Below are positions 1-7,398 of a stretch of 62,157 bases of DNA, one piece after another. Under the pieces are notes generated by a model. The model was not told where the DNA came from and made no database searches. It saw only the letters and a list, made by a program, of their open reading frames with translations. Source of the stretch: Clostridiales bacterium. GTDB lineage: Bacteria > Bacillota > Clostridia > Christensenellales > Aristaeellaceae. Position numbers and translations under genes: made by a program. The stretch is taken from NCBI GenBank assembly GCA_012517815.1, contig JAAYUF010000072.1, positions 1-62,157 on the forward strand. Reading direction: 5' to 3'. Every line of letters starts with the position of its first letter. Within the stretch, counting starts at the first letter, position 1.

Positions 1-117
1 CGAGCCTCGGCGGGCGGGCCATGCCGCGGGAGGGGCGTCGGGTCGGCTGTTCCCCCGCGGATTGCTAAAAAAGCGCGATGTGGGCTGGCTGCCCACCAAA
101 TGGATGCCCGCCAATTG

Positions 118-123
118 TATAAT
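118..123 (+). promoter_or_regulatory. Candidate -10 box of the tat/RiPP operon
   Basis: A perfect TATAAT lies about 60 bases upstream of tatA in an AT-rich patch of otherwise GC-rich sequence. No convincing -35 hexamer sits 16-18 bases upstream, so an activator or another sigma factor may be needed. The assignment rests on the -10 box and its position. Confidence 0.4.
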
Positions 124-179
124 ACAGGATAAAGAAAAATGAGGTGCGGACAATTTCGCGGCGAAAGGAGAAAACCGCC

Positions 180-494
180 ATGTTTGGGCTAGGCTTGCCG
201 GAAATCCTGCTGATCCTGGCTGTGATCCTGTTGTTCGTCGGCCCCAAGAAGCTGCCCGCCATCGGCGCCAGCATCGGCAAGGCCCTGTCGGAGTTCAAAA
301 AGGCGTTCTCGGGGGAAGGGGCTTCCGCGGCGCAGGAAACGGACACGGCGCAGACCCCCGACGCAGCGCAGGCGCCGGACACGGCGCAGACCCCAGGCGC
401 AGCGCAGGCGCCGGACACGGCGCAGACCCCCGACGCAGCGCAGGACACGGCCCCGAAGCCCGCTCCCCCGGCCGGGGATGAACCGGGCGCATGA
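180..494 (+). CDS. tatA: Twin-arginine translocase subunit TatA
   Basis: Membrane subunit that forms the transport path of the Tat system, which exports folded proteins. The 104-residue protein opens with the TatA layout: short outside segment, one membrane helix (about residues 4-19), the F-V-G-P-K-K-L-P hinge, then an amphipathic helix to about residue 40. The tail is a low-complexity stretch built from 36-base in-frame repeats (T-A-Q-T-P-D and A-A-Q-A-P-D units), unusual for TatA. ATG 180 is chosen because AAGGAG at 165-170 sits at the right distance; a GTG at 144 would add charged residues before the helix. The stop overlaps the next gene's ATG by four bases, so the genes are coupled. Subtype TatA rather than TatB is inferred. 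Confidence 0.9.
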   Translation: MFGLGLPEILLILAVILLFVGPKKLPAIGASIGKALSEFKKAFSGEGASAAQETDTAQTPDAAQAPDTAQTPGAAQAPDTAQTPDAAQDTAPKPAPPAGDEPGA

Positions 495-1168
495 TCGCAG
501 CCCTGCTTCGCCTGTGGAAGCGTTACCGGCAGGCGGCGGTGTGGGCGGCGCTCGGGTTTGCGGCCTTCTTCGGGCTGTTTTACGCGCTCGCCCCGTTCCT
601 GATGGAGGATCTGGCCACCATGGCGCGGGACGTCGGGGGGCTTTACCAAAAGACGGTCGGCGAGGCGTTCCTGGCCCGGCTGCTGCTGGCGGCGCTTTGC
701 AGCCTGACGGTCTGCCTGTTTCTGCTGCTCGGGTTTGCGCTGCGCCGCCGTGCGCGCGGCCTCCTGTGGTCGGCGGGGGCTTTGGGGCTGTTCCTGGCGG
801 GCGGCGCGCTGGCGCGCTGCGTGCTGCTGCCCAAGGCGCTGGCCATGCTCCTGTCCATCCTGCGCGACCGGTTTGAGCCGCGCATTTCGCTTCTGGACTA
901 TCTGCTGTTTTGCGAAACCCTGATCCTGATCGTCGCGGCCCTGTTTGAGTTGCCGCTGGCGCTCACCCTGCTGCACCGCATGGGGCTGGTAAGGGCCCAA
1001 AGCCTGCGCGCCAACCGCAAGCGCGTGGTGTTGGGCGCGCTGATCCTCCTGGCGATCGTCACGCCTTCCCAGGACATGGTCACGCTGCTGATGGCCACCC
1101 TGCCGTTCTGGCTTTTGTTCGAGGGCTCGGTCTTCTGGCTGGGCCTGATGGAGAAACGGCATGCCTAG
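491..1168 (+). CDS. tatC: TatC-like protein 1 (C-terminal hallmarks kept)
   Basis: Polytopic 225-residue membrane protein of the TatC family, the receptor for twin-arginine signals. Residues 132-218 match the second half of TatC well: a helix with the conserved Glu in F-E-L-P (Glu153), the cytoplasmic loop with basic residues at 173-178, then T-P-S-Q-D (191-195) where TatC has T-P-P-D, then the last two helices. The N-terminal H-L-x-E-L-R-x-R segment that contacts the signal peptide is not seen. It overlaps tatA by four bases and the next TatC-like gene by eight. The two TatC-like proteins have lost different parts of the family, so they may act as one unit; this is inference. Confidence 0.75.
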   Translation: MIAALLRLWKRYRQAAVWAALGFAAFFGLFYALAPFLMEDLATMARDVGGLYQKTVGEAFLARLLLAALCSLTVCLFLLLGFALRRRARGLLWSAGALGLFLAGGALARCVLLPKALAMLLSILRDRFEPRISLLDYLLFCETLILIVAALFELPLALTLLHRMGLVRAQSLRANRKRVVLGALILLAIVTPSQDMVTLLMATLPFWLLFEGSVFWLGLMEKRHA

Positions 1169-1739
1169 CCCGGACATCCCCGGCGGGCGGGATATGCCCC
1201 TGTCGGGCCATCTGGCGGAGCTTCGCGGGCGGCTGCTGCGCGTCGCCGTGCCGATGCTGGCTGCGCTGCCGGTGGCGCTGCTGTTGGCACCCTGCCTGCT
1301 GGACGCCCTGTTTGCGCCGCTTTCGCGGCTCGGGTGCGCCGTGTACCGCTACGGGGTGTGGGACGGGCTTTCGCTGCTCATCCGCGCGGCGCTGCTGTTG
1401 GAGGTCGTCGCCTTTTCGCCGCTGATCGCGTGGCAGGCCGCGCGCTTCCTCCGGCCGGGGCTGTACCGGGGCGAGCGGCGAACGGCGCTGCTCCTCTCGC
1501 TTGCGGTTGGGGCGCTGTTTGCGGCGGGGGTGTTTGCCTATCTGCGCTGTGCGGTCGGGCCGCTGACCGCGCTTTGGTACCGCGACGCCACGGTTTTTCT
1601 GCCGCAGCTTTCCGCCACGGAGTGCTACGGCCTGCACCTGTTTTGTATGTCGGCCTGCGGCCTGGCCGCCGCCAGCCCGGCGCTGCTCATCCCCGCCGTA
1701 AGGCTGTACCGGAAGAAGCGGAAGGAGAATCGCCCATGA
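1161..1739 (+). CDS. TatC-like protein 2 (N-terminal hallmarks kept)
   Basis: A 192-residue TatC-family membrane protein. It keeps the N-terminal signature H-L-A-E-L-R-G-R (17-24) and the first cytoplasmic loop motif G-L-Y-R-G-E-R-R (100-107), both linked to signal-peptide recognition in TatC. It has about four helices and then a basic tail (R-K-K-R-K), so helices 5-6 are missing. The conserved Glu of helix 4 is not visible (A-S-P-A-L where F-E-L-P is expected). ATG 1161 follows GGAG; ATG 1194 is an alternative start that still keeps the motif. It overlaps the next gene by ATGA. It is shorter than normal TatC (about 240-260 residues) but shows no frameshift. Confidence 0.65.
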   Translation: MPSPDIPGGRDMPLSGHLAELRGRLLRVAVPMLAALPVALLLAPCLLDALFAPLSRLGCAVYRYGVWDGLSLLIRAALLLEVVAFSPLIAWQAARFLRPGLYRGERRTALLLSLAVGALFAAGVFAYLRCAVGPLTALWYRDATVFLPQLSATECYGLHLFCMSACGLAAASPALLIPAVRLYRKKRKENRP

Positions 1740-2101
1740 ACCGAAGAGATTTCCTCAAAGGGACGGCCGGGCTGGTGATCGCCTGCGGGCTGGGGTTCGG
1801 CAAAACCGCCCTGAGCGACGCGCTGGAGGATTTCTGCTGCGTGGGGCCCAAACTGAAAGCCGGGCTGACCCTGTCGGCGACGGCCACGGGCGCGGACGTC
1901 CGGCAGGCGGGGCAGCTCGTCTTCCAGGTCAACCGGCTCGGCGCGCAGCTGCTGCGCATGGCCGACGGAACCCACACCCTTGCGGAGATGGCCGCCGCGC
2001 TTGGCAACGAGTACGATACGGCGATGTTCTTTGTCACGCTGGGGAAGGCCGGCTATCTGCACAACCGCGTCGAGGTGTCCGTCTATGAAAATATCGGGTG
2101 A
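1736..2101 (+). CDS. Tat-signal protein with PqqD/RRE-like domain
   Basis: A 121-residue protein starting with a textbook twin-arginine signal: N-R-R-D-F-L-K-G at residues 2-9, then a weakly hydrophobic stretch to about 21. Residues 60-109 resemble the PqqD winged-helix fold (N-R-L-G-A at 66-70, D-G-T-H-T-L-A-E at 78-84, then G-K-A-G-Y-L), the RiPP recognition element that binds leader peptides. A Cys-Cys pair lies at 34-35. The ATG overlaps the upstream stop (ATGA), and the gene overlaps the radical SAM gene by 17 bases, so all are co-translated. A leader-binding domain on an exported protein is odd, because leader binding normally happens in the cytoplasm. The signal is seen directly; the RRE assignment rests on fold-level resemblance. 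Confidence 0.7.
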   Translation: MNRRDFLKGTAGLVIACGLGFGKTALSDALEDFCCVGPKLKAGLTLSATATGADVRQAGQLVFQVNRLGAQLLRMADGTHTLAEMAAALGNEYDTAMFFVTLGKAGYLHNRVEVSVYENIG

Positions 2102-3437
2102 GCTGTTTGAACTGCAAGACGAGCAGGGCTTTATCCTGTACGCGCCGCTCCAGGACGCCATCGCGCGCCTGAACGAGGCGGGCATGGAAGCCGTCCGGCG
2201 GCACCTGTCGGGGTTTACGCTCACGCGGGAGGAAAACGACGTCATCGATCTGCTTCGCCCGCACCGTTTTTTTGACGAGGCCGAAACGCCCGCCCCCTAT
2301 AACCGGACGTTCCGGCCCACCCACGTGACGCTGTTCCCGTCGGACGGCTGCAACCTGCGCTGCCGCTACTGCTACGCGGCCGCGGCGGGCCAGCGCCACC
2401 GCATGGACCCGGCGGTGGGCCGGGCCGCCATCGATCTGGTGCGGGAAAACGCGCAGGCTCGCGGGGAAACGTGCTTCGCCGTCAGTTTCCACGGCAACGG
2501 CGAGCCTTTCACCGCCTTTGCGGAGCTTACGGCGCTGTGCGAGTACGCGCAGGACGAGGCCGAAAAGCACGGCCTGGAGTGCCGTTTTTCCGTCGCCACC
2601 AACGGCGTGCTGGGCGAGGAGCAGCTGGATTACCTCATCGCCCGTTTTCAGGCGGTCAACATCAGCTTTGACGGGCTGCCGGATCTGCAGGATCACCAGC
2701 GCCCCATGGCGGACGGCGGCGGGAGTTTCGCGCTGGTGGACCGCACGCTGCGGCGGTTGCAGGAAGCCGGCGTCTCCTTTGGCATCCGCACGACGCTCAC
2801 GGTGGACAGCATCCGCCGGCTGGAGGAGATCGTCGGGTACGTGGCCGCGCATTACCCCAAGTGCGACCAGCTCCACATCGAGCCCGCCTGGGAGTGCGGC
2901 CGCTGCCTGATCACCGGGGAGCAGACGCCGGACATGGACGAGTTTGCTAGGCGTTTCCTGCGCGCCGAGGACGCCCTGCCGCCGGGCGCGCCGGCGCTCG
3001 TGTTCAGCGCCGCCAGGCAAAGGCTGCTGGCCGGCAGCTTCTGCGCCGTGAGCGACGGGGCCTTTACCGTAACGGCCGAAGGGTATGCCACCGCCTGCTA
3101 CGAGGTGTGCACGCCCGAGGACCCGCGGGCGGACCCCTTCCTGTTCGGCCGGTTCGACCCGCAGACGGGCCGCTTCGCCTTCGACGGGGAGAGGCTCGCC
3201 CGCCTTTCCCGGCTGACGGTGGAAAACATGCCCTACTGCCGGGACTGTTTCTGCAAATGGCACTGTGCGGGGGATTGCGCCGCCAAGCTCATCGCGGGCG
3301 GCGACCCCGGCGCGCACCGGGGCAGCGACCGCTGCCGGATTACGCGCGCCCTGACCCTGCGCCAGCTGACCCGGCGGCTGGAGTACCGGGAAGTATCGGT
3401 TTTCGAGGACGGAAAGGAGGCCCCGCATGAGCAATGA
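2085..3437 (+). CDS. Radical SAM/SPASM peptide maturase
   Basis: A 450-residue radical SAM enzyme. The core motif C-N-L-R-C-R-Y-C-Y gives the SAM-cluster cysteines Cys89, Cys93 and Cys96. A C-terminal SPASM-type region carries cysteines in A-C-Y-E-V-C-T and Y-C-R-D-C-F-C-K-W-H-C-A-G-D-C, ligands for auxiliary clusters. Enzymes of this layout install thioether or other crosslinks in RiPP precursors, often at Cys. The next gene encodes a Cys-rich peptide, the obvious substrate. ATG 2085 is chosen because the radical SAM fold starts well after it and GAGGTG lies just upstream. The first 80 residues may include a leader-binding region. The exact chemistry cannot be read from sequence. Confidence 0.85.
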   Translation: MKISGELFELQDEQGFILYAPLQDAIARLNEAGMEAVRRHLSGFTLTREENDVIDLLRPHRFFDEAETPAPYNRTFRPTHVTLFPSDGCNLRCRYCYAAAAGQRHRMDPAVGRAAIDLVRENAQARGETCFAVSFHGNGEPFTAFAELTALCEYAQDEAEKHGLECRFSVATNGVLGEEQLDYLIARFQAVNISFDGLPDLQDHQRPMADGGGSFALVDRTLRRLQEAGVSFGIRTTLTVDSIRRLEEIVGYVAAHYPKCDQLHIEPAWECGRCLITGEQTPDMDEFARRFLRAEDALPPGAPALVFSAARQRLLAGSFCAVSDGAFTVTAEGYATACYEVCTPEDPRADPFLFGRFDPQTGRFAFDGERLARLSRLTVENMPYCRDCFCKWHCAGDCAAKLIAGGDPGAHRGSDRCRITRALTLRQLTRRLEYREVSVFEDGKEAPHEQ

Positions 3438-3723
3438 CCGTATCCAGTCCGGAGAGGGCAGCGCGAAACTGCCCAAGCCCGAGGTCAAGATCATCGTCGA
3501 CGGCCAGGAGATCGTCAAGCCCGGGATGCGCACCTTCTTCGCCAAGGATAACGAGGGCGAAGGCGCGATCTACTCCGGCGACAAGACCGTCGCCGACGTG
3601 GTCACCTACACCGTGTGCACCTGCAACACCGTGCCCGTTTGCAGCTGCGACAGCTACGTGAAGCCCCGCTGCAGCTGCAACAGCCAGGGCGGCAGCGTGT
3701 GCAGCTGCGTGCCGGTGCACTGA
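3427..3723 (+). CDS. Candidate RiPP precursor with four Cys-X-Cys motifs
   Basis: A 98-residue peptide with a strong Shine-Dalgarno (AAAGGAGG) overlapping the end of the maturase gene by 11 bases. Residues 1-60 are polar and free of cysteine, like a leader. Residues 64-94 hold eight cysteines as four CxC pairs (64/66, 72/74, 82/84, 92/94), separated by 5, 7 and 7 residues and rich in Ser, Asn and Thr. The end is C-V-P-V-H. There is no Sec or Tat signal and no Gly-Gly leader cut site. Position next to a SPASM enzyme and the regular Cys spacing mark it as the substrate. It does not match the six-Cys SCIFF layout. Metal binding by unmodified CxC pairs is an alternative role. Confidence 0.75.
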   Translation: MSNDRIQSGEGSAKLPKPEVKIIVDGQEIVKPGMRTFFAKDNEGEGAIYSGDKTVADVVTYTVCTCNTVPVCSCDSYVKPRCSCNSQGGSVCSCVPVH

Positions 3724-3802
3724 CGGTTTCGCCCGCCGCTTGCCCAAGCGCCCCGCCCCTGACCGACAGCACCGGTAATGAGGTTTGGAAAGGAACGGCA
3801 CG

Positions 3803-4933
3803 ATGCAACTCAAGACGGTTCTCAGGATCATGGCCTGGCTCTGTCTGCTGGCCTTGGCGGCCTTGGGCGTCATGGCCCTGGTGAACCGCCCGCAGCCCAA
3901 CGCCACGGGTACCGCGGAGCCTTCGGCCACCATCGCGACGGCCGCGGCGCCCGTCGACGCGGCTGCGCCCGCGCTGGCGCCAACGCCGACGGATTCCGCC
4001 CCCAGGGATGAAAAAACCCTTGCCAAGGCATACGAAACCCTTTCCGGCGTTGTCGGGGCGGATACCGCCATCCGGATCGCCTCGGCCCGGAAAGCAGGCG
4101 TTGCCGTTCCCACTGCGACGGCCACCCCGACGGCCACGCCCACGGCCACGCCCACGGCCACCCCGACGGCCACGCCCACGGCCACGCCCACGGCCACGCC
4201 GACAGCCAAGCCCACGGCCACACCCACAGCCAAGCCCACGGCCAAGCCCACGGCGACCGAAGCGGCCACAGCGGCGGCAGCCGCGAAGAGCACGCTGGCG
4301 GAGTACCGGCAAAAAGCCCTGGAGATGTCGGCGAAATTGGATACCCAGGCACCGGACGCCGAGATGATGAACCAGCTCAGCCAATACTATCTGCGGCAGG
4401 ATTACGGAACCGCTTACGGGTACTACCTTGTCAACGAGTCCCTCATGAACCGGTCCTGCCGGATGCTCAACAACGTGGGGCTGGTCATGCTGCATCAGCA
4501 GAAAAACGAGCAGGCGCTGGTGCTGTATATGGCCATTCAGTTTGCCGCCGGGGAAAGCCTGCCCGAGAGCCTGCTCAACCTCCTGGTGGCGGGGCACGCG
4601 ATGGGCTTCAGCCCCAAGGCGCTATTGCAGAGTGTGGATGTCACGCCCACCCTGTTTCGCGAAAGGCTGGCGAAGAAATACGAAAACACGGCCTATGTGG
4701 ATTCGATGGTCCGGTCGCTGGGCTACAACATCCTCTACATGCGCATGGAAGAGCCCGCCGTGGGCGCGGGCGTGAAGCCCAACCCGTCCTCGCCGGACGC
4801 GGACGCGCTGCTGGCCCCGGACGATCCCGCCGACCTGCTGCTGGCCCAGCTGAAAGCCTTAGGCGATACGGAGCTGGACGTGCGGGAACTGTCTGCCTAT
4901 TTTCAGGGGCTGCTCAAGCTGCGCGCGAAGTAG
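3803..4933 (+). CDS. Membrane-anchored protein with T-A-T-P repeats, paralogue 1
   Basis: A 376-residue protein with one N-terminal membrane helix (about residues 7-27). A long Ala/Thr/Pro linker contains at least ten tandem T-A-T-P-type units encoded by 12-base repeats (about 4115-4255). The C-terminal half is alpha-helical, about 230 residues, with a tetratricopeptide look: N-N-V-G-L-V-M-L followed by Q-A-L-V-L-Y-M-A-I. That half is clearly homologous to the next gene, sharing L-L-V-A-G-H-A and N-I-L-Y-M-R-M-E-E. The linker probably spans the cell wall, holding the helical domain outside. ATG 3803 follows AAAGGA; an upstream TTG (3785) is less likely. No function is known; proximity to the RiPP genes suggests a surface or immunity role, which is a guess. 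Confidence 0.75.
   Translation: MQLKTVLRIMAWLCLLALAALGVMALVNRPQPNATGTAEPSATIATAAAPVDAAAPALAPTPTDSAPRDEKTLAKAYETLSGVVGADTAIRIASARKAGVAVPTATATPTATPTATPTATPTATPTATPTATPTAKPTATPTAKPTAKPTATEAATAAAAAKSTLAEYRQKALEMSAKLDTQAPDAEMMNQLSQYYLRQDYGTAYGYYLVNESLMNRSCRMLNNVGLVMLHQQKNEQALVLYMAIQFAAGESLPESLLNLLVAGHAMGFSPKALLQSVDVTPTLFRERLAKKYENTAYVDSMVRSLGYNILYMRMEEPAVGAGVKPNPSSPDADALLAPDDPADLLLAQLKALGDTELDVRELSAYFQGLLKLRAK
4109..4258 (+). repeat. In-frame 12-bp coding minisatellite (T-A-T-P units)
   Basis: Tandem 12-base units (ACGGCCACGCCC and close variants) encode Thr-Ala-Thr-Pro or Thr-Ala-Lys-Pro. They sit in the linker between membrane anchor and helical domain. The unit is a multiple of three, so gain or loss of copies changes only the linker length. 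Confidence 0.85.
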
Positions 4934-5034
4934 GGCTCCCGCCGCATGGCGACGGGACGCTTCCGCGCGCCGCAAGGATGACTGCCGACGGCTGCCCCGT
5001 GTTCCCCCTCCCGGACGTGTGAAAGAGGTGCGCC

Positions 5035-5823
5035 ATGAAACGCAACGGGTGTGCATACCTGATCGTACTGCTGATCGCGGTGGGCGTCATATCGGGCATC
5101 GTCAACGCCGTCAACAGCAACAAGCCCGCTCAGCCGACGACCACGCCCAAGCCGGCCGTGCTTACCGAAAAGCTGAGCCCCTACCTGCAAAAGGCGGAGG
5201 CGCTCGCCAAGGATCTGGGCACCGAGAAGCTTTCCAGCACGCGGTTCAACACGCTCAGCGAGACTTATGGGCAGGCGGATTATGAGGGCGTGTACGACTA
5301 CTATCGAAAATACAAAAGCGACATGCTCAAGTCCTGCTGGGCCATGAACAACGTCGGCCTGGCGATGATGCAGCTGGGGCAATACGAGGAAGCCCTGACG
5401 CTCTATTTCGCCATCAACCTGAAAACCAAGGGCAACCAGGCGGAAAGCCTGATCAACCTGCTGGTGGCGGGCCACGCGCTGTCCCTGAGCCCCGGCGAGC
5501 TCATGGACGCGGCGGGCATGGACGCGCAGATTTTCGAAAGCATCCTGAAAGAAAAAAAGTATACCACGGAACAGATCGATTCCATGATCGAAACCCTGTG
5601 CTACAACATCCTTTACATGCGCATGGAGGAAAGCGCGGTGGGCATGGCGCCGGACACGGCGAACGCCGGGCTGGATCTGGACGCCCTCCTTTCCGAGCCC
5701 GACCCCTCCGAAAGGCTGATGGCGCAGCTTCGCACCCTGTCCGACGATGATCGGGACGTGCGGGAGCTGCTTGCCTATTTTGAGGCGCTGCTGGCGCAGC
5801 GCAAGGAAAGCAGCGCGGCCTGA
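5035..5823 (+). CDS. Membrane-anchored helical protein, paralogue 2
   Basis: A 262-residue protein with an N-terminal membrane helix (about residues 7-26), a short T-T-T-P-K-P linker and a helical C-terminal domain. That domain shares N-N-V-G-L-A-M, E-A-L-T-L-Y-F-A-I-N, N-L-L-V-A-G-H-A and N-I-L-Y-M-R-M-E-E with the preceding gene, so the pair arose by tandem duplication. The long T-A-T-P linker is absent here. GAGGTG lies just upstream of ATG 5035. A TPR-like fold is suggested by the A/G/L/Y pattern. Function unknown. It ends the first gene cluster; 237 bases without a clear gene follow, containing two copies of a 15-base motif (5880-5894, 5966-5980). Confidence 0.75.
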   Translation: MKRNGCAYLIVLLIAVGVISGIVNAVNSNKPAQPTTTPKPAVLTEKLSPYLQKAEALAKDLGTEKLSSTRFNTLSETYGQADYEGVYDYYRKYKSDMLKSCWAMNNVGLAMMQLGQYEEALTLYFAINLKTKGNQAESLINLLVAGHALSLSPGELMDAAGMDAQIFESILKEKKYTTEQIDSMIETLCYNILYMRMEESAVGMAPDTANAGLDLDALLSEPDPSERLMAQLRTLSDDDRDVRELLAYFEALLAQRKESSAA

Positions 5824-6060
5824 CCGGCCGCGCGCGACGGGGGGGAAGAGGATGCGACCGTTACGGACCGTCCCGAATGCCGCGGCGCAATCCCGGCCGG
5901 GCCGCATAACCAACCCGGAAACCGAAGCATGCCCGCAGCCGGGCCGGGCAAAGGGACGGGCAGGCGCGGCGCAATCCCGCTTGCGCCGTGAAACCCACCC
6001 GGTTCCAGCGCCCGGATACCGACGGGCGACACTCACCGGCCGCCGGGCGAAGGCGGTTTC

Positions 6061-7398
6061 ATGAGCGCCCGCGTCGCGCTGCTGCGCCCGCGCGCCCGCG
6101 ATGCCCTCGAGTTTCAGGAGCCGCTGGGGCTGGAATCGCTGGCAGGTCAGCTTGCGCGGGAGGGCATCGCCTGCGAGATTTTCGACCGCGAGCTGGATCG
6201 CCGCCTCGGGCGGGATACGCTTGACGCGGTGCGCGCGTACGGCCCGACCCATGTCGGCATCACCCTGATGTGCCTTTCGGAGGTCGCGGACGCTCAACGC
6301 CTGCTGGTGAAGCTTTCGGATACGGGCGCGGAACTGATCATGGGCGGCCTGCTGGTAACCACGGCGACGGCGCGGTGCGAGGCGCTTTTCCCCCGGCGCG
6401 TCACGCTGGTCCGCGGCGAGGGCGAAACCGTCCTGCCCCGCGTGGTGCGCGGCGAAACGCGGGCGCGCGTCCTGCTGGACGAGGCTCCCCTGGCCCCCGG
6501 CGACTGGCCGCAGCCCCTCCGGCCGCGCCTGGAAAGCTACCTGTCGCTGGGCGGGGTCATCTGCCTGCGCGCGTCGCGCGGGTGCGCCGGCGCCTGTCTG
6601 TTCTGCGCCACGCCGGGCCTGCCTCCGCCTTACGGGATTCGGGCGGAGCGGCCCATCCCGGCGGTGGCCGACGAGATGGCGCTCCTCGCGCGGCGCGCGC
6701 GGGCGGGCGGCTTTCTGCCGGTTTTCCAGTTTGTGGACGATGATTTTGGAACGGTGGAACGCGCGGAGGCCCTCTGCGCGAACCTGAACCGGCTGGGTGT
6801 GCGGGCGGCCTTCTCGCTGGAACTCCGGGGCGCGACGCTTGCCGCGGCGACGGACCAGGCGACGCGCTTCGCGGGGCTGAAGGCGGGCGGGCTGTGCCGG
6901 GTGTTTCTGGGGCTGGAAAACCTGGACCCGGCCACGCTGCGCCGCTGGGGCAAGCCGCTGGACCCGCCGGCCGTGCTGCGTGCCGTTGCCCGGCTTGGGG
7001 AGGCCGGCATTCTGGCGCACGTGGGGTACATCCTCTGGCACCCGGAGATCACCCTGCCCGCCCTGCGGGAGCAGGTGCGCGTCCTGCACGCCAACGGGCT
7101 GTTTTCCCCCAAGGCGGCGCTGTCCCGCCTGATGCTCTACCCCGGCAGCCGCCTGTGCCCCGCGGGGGTGACCGGGCCCCTGCCCGCGCCTCTGCCGCGC
7201 GCCTGTGAAGCCGCGTGGGAAAGGGTATCCGCCGCCATTACGCCGCTGATGGAAGCGTGGACGCCTCTGGCGGCGCGCCTGCCCGACGCCGCCTGCCGCG
7301 CCCACCTGACCGGCGAGGGCGCGGACCTGGCCGCGCTGAGCGGGCAACTGCAAGCCCTGAACAACCAAGCCTGCGAGGTGACCCTGCGGTGCCTGTGA
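6061..7398 (+). CDS. Radical SAM protein with B12-binding-like N-terminal domain
   Basis: A 445-residue protein. Residues 1-140 resemble the Rossmann-like cobalamin-binding domain seen before many radical SAM domains (P-L-G-L-E-S-L-A, then G-P-T-H-V-G-I-T, then G-G-L-L-V-T). The D-x-H-x-x-G motif that binds B12 cobalt is not visible, so cobalamin may be bound differently or not at all. The radical SAM motif is S-R-G-C-A-G-A-C-L-F-C with Cys175, Cys179 and Cys182. A C-terminal segment of about 100 residues is typical of this large family. The gene overlaps the next by a few bases and forms an operon with two U32-like genes. Substrate unknown; the RiPP next door is a candidate by proximity only. 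Confidence 0.75.
   Translation: MSARVALLRPRARDALEFQEPLGLESLAGQLAREGIACEIFDRELDRRLGRDTLDAVRAYGPTHVGITLMCLSEVADAQRLLVKLSDTGAELIMGGLLVTTATARCEALFPRRVTLVRGEGETVLPRVVRGETRARVLLDEAPLAPGDWPQPLRPRLESYLSLGGVICLRASRGCAGACLFCATPGLPPPYGIRAERPIPAVADEMALLARRARAGGFLPVFQFVDDDFGTVERAEALCANLNRLGVRAAFSLELRGATLAAATDQATRFAGLKAGGLCRVFLGLENLDPATLRRWGKPLDPPAVLRAVARLGEAGILAHVGYILWHPEITLPALREQVRVLHANGLFSPKAALSRLMLYPGSRLCPAGVTGPLPAPLPRACEAAWERVSAAITPLMEAWTPLAARLPDAACRAHLTGEGADLAALSGQLQALNNQACEVTLRCL

Noticed and set aside
3427..3723. SCIFF/ranthipeptide precursor
   Set aside because: SCIFF peptides have six cysteines within about 45 residues and a different leader. Here there are eight cysteines in four CxC pairs.
6061..6480. 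Canonical cobalamin-binding motif in the radical SAM protein
   Set aside because: The domain shape fits but D-x-H-x-x-G is not present, so B12 use is not claimed.
4903..7368. Minus-strand open frame of 821 codons
   Set aside because: Long antisense frames are expected opposite GC-rich genes. It is Arg/Gln/Gly-rich with no motif and lies over clear plus-strand genes with ribosome sites.
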